Below, one piece after another: positions 17,961 to 25,053 of a stretch of DNA of 50,484 nucleotides. This DNA comes from Candidatus Cloacimonadota bacterium. GTDB taxonomy: Bacteria > Cloacimonadota > Cloacimonadia > Cloacimonadales > Cloacimonadaceae. Numbering within the stretch: the stretch's first letter is position 1; every line of letters starts with the position of its first letter. The position numbers and the translations under genes are program-made. The stretch lies in contig JALOBM010000008.1 of the NCBI GenBank assembly GCA_023228285.1, positions 1 through 50,484 of the forward strand. The letters run 5' to 3'. The notes under the pieces were generated by a model, which had not been told where the DNA came from, did no database searches, and was given only the letters and a program-made list of their open reading frames with translations.

Positions 17961-18019
17961 GAACAAGAAACTGACTATCATAATTCTTAGGAATCATACG
18001 TAAAACTATGGAGGTTATT

Positions 18020-18289
18020 ATGAAACTGAGACCTATCGAAGACCATGTGGTGGTGAAAACAGCCACCTCTGAAGAGAAGAAGATCGGCGGGATCATCATA
18101 CCGGATACTGCCAAAGAGAAACCGCAGATAGCAGAGATTATTGCCGTGGGTACAGACGAAGACCTGCAAAAGATAGTAAAAGTAGGTGAAAAGGTGCTAT
18201 ATGGCAAGTATGCCGGCACCGAGATCGAGCTTGACGGCGAGAAGTATCTCATTTTATCCAAGAGCGACATTTTGGCTGTAGTCGAGTAG
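18020..18289 (+). CDS. groES: Co-chaperonin GroES (Cpn10)
   Basis: Heptameric lid of the GroEL chaperonin, cytosolic. The 89 residues match the family from end to end: [13 protein letters not shown] at the start, then the mobile loop region [29 protein letters not shown] and the close DILAVVE. The upstream ATG at 18008 was rejected: the ATG at 18020 has an ideal GGAGGT five bases upstream and begins exactly where GroES proteins start. The CIRCE-like operator 60 bases upstream supports heat-shock control. Unusually, groEL does not follow; trxA begins after six bases. GroEL must be encoded elsewhere if present. Confidence 0.96.
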   Translation: MKLRPIEDHVVVKTATSEEKKIGGIIIPDTAKEKPQIAEIIAVGTDEDLQKIVKVGEKVLYGKYAGTEIELDGEKYLILSKSDILAVVE

Positions 18290-18295
18290 TTTATT

Positions 18296-18616
18296 ATGGC
18301 AATAGTAGAAGTAAAGACTGATACCTTTGAGGCCGAAGTCTTAAAGTCCGAGATCCCGGTATTAGTAGATTTTTGGGCTCCCTGGTGCGGTCCCTGTAAA
18401 GCCTTATTGCCAATCATTCAGAAGCTTGCCGACGAAGTGGACGGCAAAGTGAAGATCTGCAAAGTAAACATCGATGAAAGCCCGGAAATTGCCGGGAAGT
18501 ATTCCATCATGTCCATCCCGACCTTACTGATTTTTAAAGCAGGCACAGTAAATGACCAGCTGGTAGGATTGGTACAGAAGGGAAAGATAATGGATAAACT
18601 AAATGCGCTTTTGTAA
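18296..18616 (+). CDS. trxA: Thioredoxin
   Basis: Cytosolic thiol-disulfide reductase of 106 residues with the standard active site WCGPC (VDFWAPWCGPCKALLP), the cis-proline loop SIPTLLIFKAG, and no signal peptide. It begins six bases after groES and so is probably in the same transcript, under the same CIRCE-like operator. This would tie thioredoxin supply to heat shock. The expected Lys before the helix (CGPCK) is present. No thioredoxin reductase lies in the window. Confidence 0.95.
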   Translation: MAIVEVKTDTFEAEVLKSEIPVLVDFWAPWCGPCKALLPIIQKLADEVDGKVKICKVNIDESPEIAGKYSIMSIPTLLIFKAGTVNDQLVGLVQKGKIMDKLNALL

Positions 18617-18634
18617 GAGAGCATGATATCACGT

Positions 18635-18662
18635 ACGGGCGGAAGTTCATGCTTTCGCCCGT
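18635..18662 (+). terminator. Hairpin after trxA
   Basis: An 11-pair stem ACGGGCGGAAG / CTTTCGCCCGT (one G-T pair) with a six-base loop, 18 bases after the trxA stop. The bases after the stem are only moderately T-rich (GTCTATTTG), so this is a terminator or an RNA-stabilising hairpin. A TTGACT at 18681-18686 may be the -35 of the rpmH promoter. Confidence 0.65.
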
Positions 18663-18756
18663 GTCTATTTGCGAAAACACTTGACTGATTAGCTGTAGAG
18701 AAAAATCTGGTTTCTACTGAAAGAGTATCAGATGAAATCCAAAGGAGACCACATAA

Positions 18757-18891
18757 ATGAAAAGGACTTATCAGCCATCAAACAGATCCCGCAAAAATAC
18801 TCACGGCTTTCGTAGTCGCATGGCTACCAAAAACGGCCGCAAAGTATTAGCTCGTCGCAGAGCCAAAGGAAGAAAGTCGCTCTGCGTATAA
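18757..18891 (+). CDS. rpmH: 50S ribosomal protein L34
   Basis: A 44-residue, highly basic ribosomal protein of the large subunit. It begins [19 protein letters not shown] and continues [19 protein letters not shown], the signature of L34 across bacteria. An AAAGGAG site lies ten bases upstream of the ATG. It heads the conserved rpmH-rnpA-yidD-yidC-khpB cluster, with rnpA starting three bases after its stop. In many bacteria this cluster sits near the replication origin beside dnaA, but no dnaA is seen here. Confidence 0.98.
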   Translation: MKRTYQPSNRSRKNTHGFRSRMATKNGRKVLARRRAKGRKSLCV

Positions 18892-18894
18892 GTA

Positions 18895-19209
18895 ATGATC
18901 CGTTGGGTCAAAGCTCATCAGGAGTATATGGAATTTACTCGCGCGGAAAAAGCGATTCGATCCCGATATTTTCTCGTGCCCGTATTGCCGGACCCAGATG
19001 GACCGGCATTGGGCATCACGATCAGCAAAAAAGTGTCGAATGCGGCCTCCCGGAACAGGCTCAAACGCCGTATGAGAGCATGGTTTCGGGAACACCAGCA
19101 TTCTCTGCCCGCATCCTGCAAGATGAACTTCATTGCCAGACGTGGAGCAGCGGATCTTTCTTGGCAGGAACTCTGTGAGCATCTCGGAGATACGATAAAA
19201 TGCATATAA
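18895..19209 (+). CDS. rnpA: Ribonuclease P protein component
   Basis: Protein subunit of RNase P, which trims the 5' ends of tRNA precursors together with the catalytic RNA. The 104-residue product has the family signature RNRLKRRMRAWFRE, preceded by GITISKKVSNAAS, and the basic RNA-binding profile expected. The ATG is three bases after the rpmH stop, without a strong separate ribosome-binding site, suggesting coupling with L34 synthesis. Its end overlaps the yidD start by ten bases. The first motif before the RNR box (usually FxxV) is unusual here, with a long DPDGPALGI loop, but the identification is firm by signature and position. Confidence 0.94.
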   Translation: MIRWVKAHQEYMEFTRAEKAIRSRYFLVPVLPDPDGPALGITISKKVSNAASRNRLKRRMRAWFREHQHSLPASCKMNFIARRGAADLSWQELCEHLGDTIKCI

Positions 19210-19442
19210 ACCCAGAAGCAATTTTGAATCTGCCCTCCCGAGTTATGATTCTCTTTATTCGCTTTTATCAGATTGCCATATCTCCCTATTTACCAAAATC
19301 CTGCCGCTATAGTCCCAGTTGTTCCACTTATGCCCTACAGGCATTTCAACGTTTCAATCCTACCAAAGCTCTCTATCTGAGTGTATGGCGGATTCTGCGT
19401 TGCAACCCATTTTGCAAGGGTGGATACGACCCATTGCCATAA
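19200..19442 (+). CDS. yidD: YidD membrane-insertion efficiency factor
   Basis: Small inner-membrane-associated protein thought to help YidC-dependent insertion of membrane proteins. The 80 residues show the hallmark motifs IRFYQIAISPYLPKSCRYSPSC, STYALQAF and the cysteine-containing CNPFCKGGYDPLP end. Three conserved cysteines are present. It begins inside the 3' end of rnpA and is followed by yidC after nine bases, the canonical order. An amphipathic N-terminal helix (MILFIRFYQIAI) probably holds it at the membrane. Confidence 0.97.
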   Translation: MHINPEAILNLPSRVMILFIRFYQIAISPYLPKSCRYSPSCSTYALQAFQRFNPTKALYLSVWRILRCNPFCKGGYDPLP

Positions 19443-19451
19443 GGAGTCAAA

Positions 19452-21083
19452 TTGGATAAACGAACTATTACTGCTCTTCTGATGATGTTGGTTCTATACT
19501 TGGTTTTTGATCATTTTGTGTGGAAACCGCAACGCGACAACGCCAAGTTAGCTGTCCAAAACGAGGAAGTGGTTCCGGAAAGTCCAGTAAACGCCAGTCC
19601 TGACAGCCTGTCGGATACCGTTTTACCAGCTGTGAATGCGGACAGTTTGTTCGCCCAGAACACTGAAAACCAGATCATCACCTTGGAAAACGAGAATTTC
19701 ATTGTGAAGTTCAGTAATCGCGGTGCAGTAATTAGTTCCATAGAACTCAAGCACTTTGAGTTTGGCTCCGATAAATTGGTGAATTTAATTCCCGAAGACA
19801 CTCAGATTTTGAACGGCATTTTGTACAGCAGTGGAGAGAACATTGATCTTAGCAAGTATAGCTTTAGCTATGCTGTGGATCCCTCTGAAAAGGCCGTCAC
19901 CTTCACTCTGAATAGTCAGAATGGAGCTACAATTCGCAGAACCTATCGGTTGGACGATCAATACGGCATAAAAACAGACTTTAGTATCGACGGATTCGGC
20001 AGTGTGAACGGTATCAGGCTGGATATGTCTGCCGGCATCGCGGATAGTGAGAACAACACAAAAACAAAGGCTCAGGATTACCGCTTCTATCTGTATGCTG
20101 ACAACGAAATCCTAAAAGTACCGCTCTCCAAATTACGCAAAAATCCGCCGCAGGGCAGTTACAGCAGTTTTGCCTGGGCAGCAGTTCGCAGCAAGTATTT
20201 CACTCTCGCTATCAAAGAGAATGAACCTCCGCTATGCAAAAGCTTTTCCACTAGCCTAAACGAAGATACCGGGAATCCGGGTTTTGCCATCGATAGCTTC
20301 AGCAAAGATGCCAAGGCAAACTGGCAACAGAGCTTTGTACTCTATGCCGGTCCTGCAGATGCCAATATCCTGAAAACATACGGCAGACAGATGGAAAACA
20401 TTGCGGAACGCGGAGCCAATTGGCTGCGCTGGTTGGCAAACATCTTTGCTTGGTTCCTGAGTTGGCTTCATACCTACATCAAGAATTATGGTGTGGTGAT
20501 CATTATCTTTGCCCTGATCATTAAGGTGCTTTTACACCCTCTTACCCACAAGAGTATGCAGGCTTCTCTGAAGATGCAGAAGATTCAGCCACAGATGCAG
20601 TATCTGCAAAAGAAATACAAGGATGACCCAAAAACTTTACAATTGGAGATAAGCAAGTTGTACAAAGAAGCAGGAGCAAATCCCCTGTCCGGATGTCTGC
20701 CACTACTTCTGCAAATGCCTATCTTTATATCGCTTTACAACGTATTGCGCTATTCAATCGATATGCGTAATGCAGGTTTTGTCCTATGGTTAAAGGATCT
20801 CTCCGAGCCGGATCCTTATCTGATACTTCCCATCATCATGGGTGTCTTTATGGTAATCCAATCCTTGATGATGAAACCCCCCAAGGGGAACCCTGAAGAA
20901 ATGGACGACAAGCAAAAGGCAGCGCAATCATCACAAAAAATGATGACGTGGATTATGCCGATCATGATGTTCTTCATCTTCCGTAGTATGCCTGCCGGAT
21001 TGGTGCTGTACTGGACAGTGTTCAATATCTTCTCGGTTATTCAGCAGTATTATCTGCTAAAACTCAACAAAAATAAGGAATAG
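19452..21083 (+). CDS. yidC: Membrane protein insertase YidC
   Basis: Oxa1-family insertase placing proteins into the inner membrane. The start is TTG at 19452, chosen because AAGGAG lies just upstream and it gives the classic beginning DKRTITALLMMLVLYLVF, the N-terminal transmembrane segment. A periplasmic beta-rich domain of about 320 residues follows, typical of Gram-negative YidC. The C-terminal 60-kDa IMP domain then contains YGVVIIIFALIIKVLLHPLT, QKKYKDDPKTLQLE, NPLSGCLPLLLQMPIFISLY and LVLYWTVFNIFSVIQQYYL. At 543 residues it is of normal length. It lies between yidD and khpB. Confidence 0.97.
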   Translation: MDKRTITALLMMLVLYLVFDHFVWKPQRDNAKLAVQNEEVVPESPVNASPDSLSDTVLPAVNADSLFAQNTENQIITLENENFIVKFSNRGAVISSIELKHFEFGSDKLVNLIPEDTQILNGILYSSGENIDLSKYSFSYAVDPSEKAVTFTLNSQNGATIRRTYRLDDQYGIKTDFSIDGFGSVNGIRLDMSAGIADSENNTKTKAQDYRFYLYADNEILKVPLSKLRKNPPQGSYSSFAWAAVRSKYFTLAIKENEPPLCKSFSTSLNEDTGNPGFAIDSFSKDAKANWQQSFVLYAGPADANILKTYGRQMENIAERGANWLRWLANIFAWFLSWLHTYIKNYGVVIIIFALIIKVLLHPLTHKSMQASLKMQKIQPQMQYLQKKYKDDPKTLQLEISKLYKEAGANPLSGCLPLLLQMPIFISLYNVLRYSIDMRNAGFVLWLKDLSEPDPYLILPIIMGVFMVIQSLMMKPPKGNPEEMDDKQKAAQSSQKMMTWIMPIMMFFIFRSMPAGLVLYWTVFNIFSVIQQYYLLKLNKNKE

Positions 21084-21087
21084 TTTA

Positions 21088-21969
21088 ATGACCACAATCG
21101 ATAAAAGCGGTGTCTCCGTTGAAGAGATCATCCGCACTTTTCGCCGTGAGCACAATATAAAAGATCACGAGCTAAAATACGAAATTCTAAAAAAACCAAG
21201 CAAGGGATTCTTTGGCCTGTTTGCAAACAAATCAGCGTTGGTTCGCTTTCAACTACCCGAGAATGAGGATAGAATACGACTCTTTACTGAATCTTTACTA
21301 TGCAAAATGGGAATTAGCTTCTCAGACATCACATCCAAAAAGGAAGGGAAAACCCTCTTTCTGACCGTAAATGGCATCGTGGAGACCGGATTCATTATCG
21401 GGAAAAACGGAACTATGCTGGAGACTATTCAATACCTGATCAATAGAGTTTTTGAGGGAGATCGTACGATTGATCGCATCTATCTGGATGCCGATGGTTA
21501 TCGCCAGCGCCGCGAATCCCAGTTCCTCAGCAAGTTTCTGCCTCGCATCAATCAGATCAAGACCAGTGGCAATTCACTAACCCTGGAGCCCATGAGCCCC
21601 GGAGAACGCCGTATAATCCATCGCCATATCGAAAAAGACAAAGGCCTGAAAACCCTTACCATTGGTGAGGGCGAAAACAAACGCATAGTGGTCTTCTCTG
21701 CCAAAATGAAAGAAAGTGAAGTTCTGCAGCAAAACGGTAAAGCTAAAAACGAATCAGGCGAAGCAAAGCCAGATGAGAACAAAGCAAAACCCAGTCCTAG
21801 ACACCACAGAGCTCCACAGAAGAAGCGTGATACCGATCAGAACTCTCCCGATAAAAGCACTAGCGCTGAGACATATCCCATTCCTTCTGTACCGAAGAAG
21901 CGCAGTCCTCGAAAGCCAGATTACCGCAATCGCAAACCTCGTCCCAAAACCGAAAACGGCGATAAGTAG
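21088..21969 (+). CDS. khpB: RNA-binding protein KhpB/Jag
   Basis: Cytosolic RNA-binding protein (SpoIIIJ-associated, Jag, also called KhpB). Three domains are visible: an N-terminal Jag_N domain (VSVEEIIRTF; LKKPSKGFFGLFANKSALV), a KH domain (FIIGKNGTMLETIQYLIN), and an R3H domain (PMSPGERRIIHRHIEK, TIGEGENKRIVVF) ending near residue 205. A further 85 residues form a lysine-, proline- and asparagine-rich tail that looks disordered and highly basic; this tail is longer than in most homologues and probably binds RNA nonspecifically. The stop overlaps the next gene's GTG by one base. Confidence 0.93.
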   Translation: MTTIDKSGVSVEEIIRTFRREHNIKDHELKYEILKKPSKGFFGLFANKSALVRFQLPENEDRIRLFTESLLCKMGISFSDITSKKEGKTLFLTVNGIVETGFIIGKNGTMLETIQYLINRVFEGDRTIDRIYLDADGYRQRRESQFLSKFLPRINQIKTSGNSLTLEPMSPGERRIIHRHIEKDKGLKTLTIGEGENKRIVVFSAKMKESEVLQQNGKAKNESGEAKPDENKAKPSPRHHRAPQKKRDTDQNSPDKSTSAETYPIPSVPKKRSPRKPDYRNRKPRPKTENGDK

Positions 21970-22766
21970 TGAATAAAGTCTTCAAGGTTTACGCCGGAAA
22001 CTATTGGTCTGATGGTGGTGCACTGATGGGTGTACTACCCTATGCCATATGGAAAGATAAAATAAAATCCGACGATAGACGACGCCAAAAGATGGACTTG
22101 AATCTGCTGCTGATAGTTGAAGGTCAAAAGCGAATCCTGATAGATACCGGATTGGGTAACAGGTTGAATCACAAACAACGTGAGATTTATCAGCCCAGCG
22201 AATTTGCCCTGCTGGCATCGCTAGCTGAATTGGGCTATACAGACAAGGATATCACAGACGTGATAATGACACATCTTCATTTCGACCATGCCGGCGGAAT
22301 TGTAACTGGATTTGGAAATCATGACGCACTTACCTTCCCCAAAGCCAAATACTGGATCCAGAAGGATGAATGGAACATTGCCAGGACCCCCGACGGATTG
22401 AATAAGGCTGCATATCAGTTTGAACATCAGATGAAGCTTCTGGAAGATCACGGCAACATCGAATTGATCGATAGTGAAGTGGAGATATATCCGGGAATCA
22501 GCTGTGTGAAATGCGGTGGTCATACAGTTGGAAGTCAATACATACAGATCGACAGTCCGGATGCTTTCTACATCTATGCCGGTGACATTATTGCCACTCA
22601 GTTTCACACTTCATTAGCAATAACCTCAGCCTATGATGTGTGTCGTCAGGATACTTTCAAGGCCAAGCAAGATATTTATGAACGCTTGAAAGCTAGAAAC
22701 GGCATCCTCTTGCTGGATCACGATACCCGGGAATGGGAAGTTCCCATCAGTTCATTGAGAGTCTGA
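21969..22766 (+). CDS. Metallo-beta-lactamase-fold hydrolase
   Basis: Cytosolic zinc hydrolase of the metallo-beta-lactamase superfamily, 265 residues, lactonase/quorum-quenching-like branch. Metal ligands are visible: H-x-H-x-D-H in MTHLHFDHAGG, the later histidine in GGHTVGSQYI, the aspartate in YAGDI and a C-terminal histidine in LLDHDTREW. The start is GTG at 21969, overlapping the khpB stop. The substrate cannot be read; families of this type include N-acyl-homoserine lactonases and other ester hydrolases. In many bacteria mnmE follows khpB here; this gene takes that place. A strong hairpin follows. Confidence 0.87.
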   Translation: MNKVFKVYAGNYWSDGGALMGVLPYAIWKDKIKSDDRRRQKMDLNLLLIVEGQKRILIDTGLGNRLNHKQREIYQPSEFALLASLAELGYTDKDITDVIMTHLHFDHAGGIVTGFGNHDALTFPKAKYWIQKDEWNIARTPDGLNKAAYQFEHQMKLLEDHGNIELIDSEVEIYPGISCVKCGGHTVGSQYIQIDSPDAFYIYAGDIIATQFHTSLAITSAYDVCRQDTFKAKQDIYERLKARNGILLLDHDTREWEVPISSLRV

Positions 22767-22798
22767 TTTCCCCAACAAAACTAACCATCCATTTTAAA

Positions 22799-22832
22799 CA
22801 TAGAACCCCGGCTTCATAACTGGGGTTCTATG
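22799..22832 (+). terminator. Strong hairpin, possible bidirectional terminator
   Basis: A perfect eleven-pair stem CATAGAACCCC / GGGGTTCTATG with a twelve-base loop, 32 bases after the metallo-hydrolase stop. No long T tract follows on either strand, so termination is inferred from position: it separates the plus-strand cluster from the converging pseudogene. Confidence 0.6.
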
Positions 22833-22850
22833 TATAGCTCTCAAGGACTC

Positions 22851-23469
22851 TTATCTATCGTAGATAAATGCGGGATTTATGTCTCCGTTTTCGAGATCAT
22901 ACCAATCCTGATAGGTGCTGCCGCCGCTTTTGGCCCAAGGTGCAAATCTGTAATAGGATTGACTGATCTCTTTGTGTTCTATGGGATAATTCCATCGTAT
23001 GGGCAAATCCAGTGCCCAGGGTAAGTTTGTCGCAGACTTGTAATATCTGTTTTCCGAGAGGTTGGTGGTATCATCATCCATTCCAAACAGTGCCGCATCT
23101 GCATGTATTGTGGGAGGATAACCTCTCGTGCCCTAATACCCGGTTCACCATCAGATAGGGATTCCAAAATCCCCAGATAGGCAAGGTACTCTGATCGATT
23201 GACTCTATCAATGTTAGCTCAAAACTGATCGGGACAGGTTCACCATGGATTTGTTCCGGTTGAGTGTTCCAGAATACACCGCTTCCAAGCACTGTCACAA
23301 AGTCGTTTGTAGAGGACATCACTTCAACGCTACCGGTCATTTCGTAGTTAAAGTCATGCGGAACTTTCAGGTCTTTCATGTCCACTTCCTGGATGCATTT
23401 TGTTGATTCTTCGAGACACTCTGCTTTCAAATCCTCACTTCCGTTTTCAATAATAGTCTTGATCCCCAT
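22851..23469 (-). pseudogene. Decayed LruC-domain secreted protein gene
   Basis: Pieces of one protein are found in different minus-strand frames. From 23469 leftwards: KVPHDFNYEMTGSVEVM, GEPVPISFELTLIESI and FWNPYLMVN. Then frameshifts between about 23150 and 23110 lead to YPPTIHADAALFG, and a last frame continues NLPWALDLPIRWNYPIE, ISQSYYRFAPWAKSGG and DWYDLE to the TAG at 22851. The NLPWAL...YPIE...F..WA.SGG.....DWY pattern is that of LruC-domain (DUF4842) surface proteins of Bacteroidetes and relatives. The frame upstream of 23469 hits a TGA within three codons, and no signal peptide can be joined. It is therefore a broken, truncated copy. The identification rests on pattern memory, not on a search. 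Confidence 0.65.
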
Positions 23470-23548
23470 CAGGATTCAATGGATCAGCTTTACGGGTACG
23501 TTCAGAAGACCATTTACCGGACATCATGTAAATTTAGTCAAAAAGTTC

Positions 23549-23576
23549 TTGACAACTTCAGCATAGTTCGTAATCT
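23549..23576 (+). promoter_or_regulatory. Candidate promoter of the HTH/M29-like gene
   Basis: TTGACA at 23549-23554 and TAATCT at 23571-23576 (spacer 16) lie about 90 bases upstream of the GTG start at 23666. The -35 is perfect and the -10 is weak (three of six). Confidence 0.35.
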
Positions 23577-23665
23577 CGGATATGCATGCTTAAAAGCATC
23601 ATATACAGTATAGTTACAGTACCATGAACAGCGTATTTATTGAATTACGCATATAGGAGTTTTCA

Positions 23666-25039
23666 GTGACTTTAATCAAAAACATTCAAATTGTTTCTCG
23701 ACACTCACAGGTGATGGAGTTGGCCAATGACCTCAAATTCAGTATGATCCGCGCTCTCATTGCTTCTGCTGCCACCTGTCAGCAATTGGCCACAGCATTC
23801 GGGGTCAGTAAACAGAAAGTTCATTACAATCTCACCAAGCTATTGGATGAGGGATTTATCCAGATTGTTGATGATATGGTAGATAACGGAAAAGAGGTAT
23901 ATTACAGGGCTACGGCAAAGAACTATATATTGGACTTTGCTTTGGGCGAGCATTTGAGTGACGGCACCATCAACGGCCGCAGTGTAATTCAAAGCATCCT
24001 GGAGAGTGAATACAAGCTCCCCCTTTCACTGATCGCATCCCGCATATTACAGGAATCCCTGAAGCTCAAACCGCGCCAAAAGCTACTAATCGTTACGGGA
24101 AAGTTCAACTTCCCATTAGTTGAGAAGATACTGGCAGAAGCCGGTAGATTGAGCATCCGCTGTTCCCTGCTATATCAGGATGAAGAGATGATTCGCAATA
24201 AATACGAAAACTACAGTTTACCTGCCTTCAATGCGGATTACGATAATTTCAACCGCTTACTTCGCAGCAGCGACGCCTATCTGAATCTAAACGGCGAAAC
24301 CAGATACATCCCCCTGTCGAACCCAGAAAAGCAAAAACTACGGCAATCTCACTTCAGCAAAAGCACTCAGATAATCCAACAGAAGAAGATCAGAGTAGCG
24401 ATGATGCCGGGCTTATTGAACGACACTCTATCGGATAAAGCGATCGAAAGCGAACTGCAGTTTTGGAAAGCGCTCGACATAGATTACGAGAGCTTGAGCA
24501 GGAACACCATCCAGATGTGTGAAAAGCTTTCTGGATGCCAATATCTGGATGTGAAGGGCAACGATTCTTCACTGCGATTCTTGTTGAAAGGAGTATATGC
24601 GGAAACCGGTTCTTTCACAAACAGTAAGTATCAATGTCCAGTAATCAATTATCCCGGAGGAGAGGTGTTGATGGTACCTCAACCCATGTCCATGAACGGC
24701 GAGATCCGTGGTGATGTAGCCTATGCCTTCGGTGAGAAGATCGATAAACCCCTGCTTCAGATCAAGAACAACGAGATCAAGACCTATTCTGCTGCAAGTA
24801 ATGAAGAGCTGCTGGGTAAAGCGATTATCAGCGGAGGAATTGACGGCAGGAAAGTAGCGCTGATCTGCCTTGGCACCAATCCCAACATATCTTTGGCCAA
24901 TATCGACAACTCCTACAAACAGAAATCCCGTGGGCTTCTCTCCTTTTATTGGGGTGACAATCGTCCCCTTGGAGGAGATGTGGCCGGCATAAATGAATGG
25001 TTCGTTCAAATTGAACAACCCCAACTGAGTTTCAACTAA
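23666..25039 (+). CDS. HTH protein with M29-aminopeptidase-like domain, probably metal-free
   Basis: An unfamiliar fusion of 457 residues. Residues about 10-85 form an ArsR-like winged helix (TCQQLATAFGVSKQKVHYNLTKLLDEGFIQ, then a wing ending EVYYRATAKNYIL). The rest resembles M29 (AmpS/PepS, thermophilic metalloprotease) aminopeptidases in their C-terminal half: INYPGGEVLMVP near residue 333, GDVAYAFGEKI, CLGTNPNIS near 402, GLLSFYWGDN, and a close at NEWFVQIE. In active M29 enzymes a Glu in PGGE, a Glu before LGTNP, a His in the GTxH stretch and an HxD pair bind two metals. By my alignment only the PGGE glutamate remains. So it is probably a DNA-binding sensor with a dead peptidase domain. 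GTG start with TAGGAG upstream. The secreted-protein gene follows after 14 bases. Confidence 0.72.
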   Translation: MTLIKNIQIVSRHSQVMELANDLKFSMIRALIASAATCQQLATAFGVSKQKVHYNLTKLLDEGFIQIVDDMVDNGKEVYYRATAKNYILDFALGEHLSDGTINGRSVIQSILESEYKLPLSLIASRILQESLKLKPRQKLLIVTGKFNFPLVEKILAEAGRLSIRCSLLYQDEEMIRNKYENYSLPAFNADYDNFNRLLRSSDAYLNLNGETRYIPLSNPEKQKLRQSHFSKSTQIIQQKKIRVAMMPGLLNDTLSDKAIESELQFWKALDIDYESLSRNTIQMCEKLSGCQYLDVKGNDSSLRFLLKGVYAETGSFTNSKYQCPVINYPGGEVLMVPQPMSMNGEIRGDVAYAFGEKIDKPLLQIKNNEIKTYSAASNEELLGKAIISGGIDGRKVALICLGTNPNISLANIDNSYKQKSRGLLSFYWGDNRPLGGDVAGINEWFVQIEQPQLSFN

Positions 25040-25053
25040 CGAGAGGTATAAAG

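Noticed and set aside
17640..18019. Possible chromosome replication origin near rpmH
   Set aside because: One perfect DnaA-box-like TTATCCACA (17785-17793) and a repeated motif are not enough; no dnaA gene and no AT-rich unwinding element with further boxes are seen.
18008..18019. Upstream ATG as the groES start
   Set aside because: The ATG at 18020 has a perfectly placed GGAGGT and the product begins exactly as GroES proteins do.
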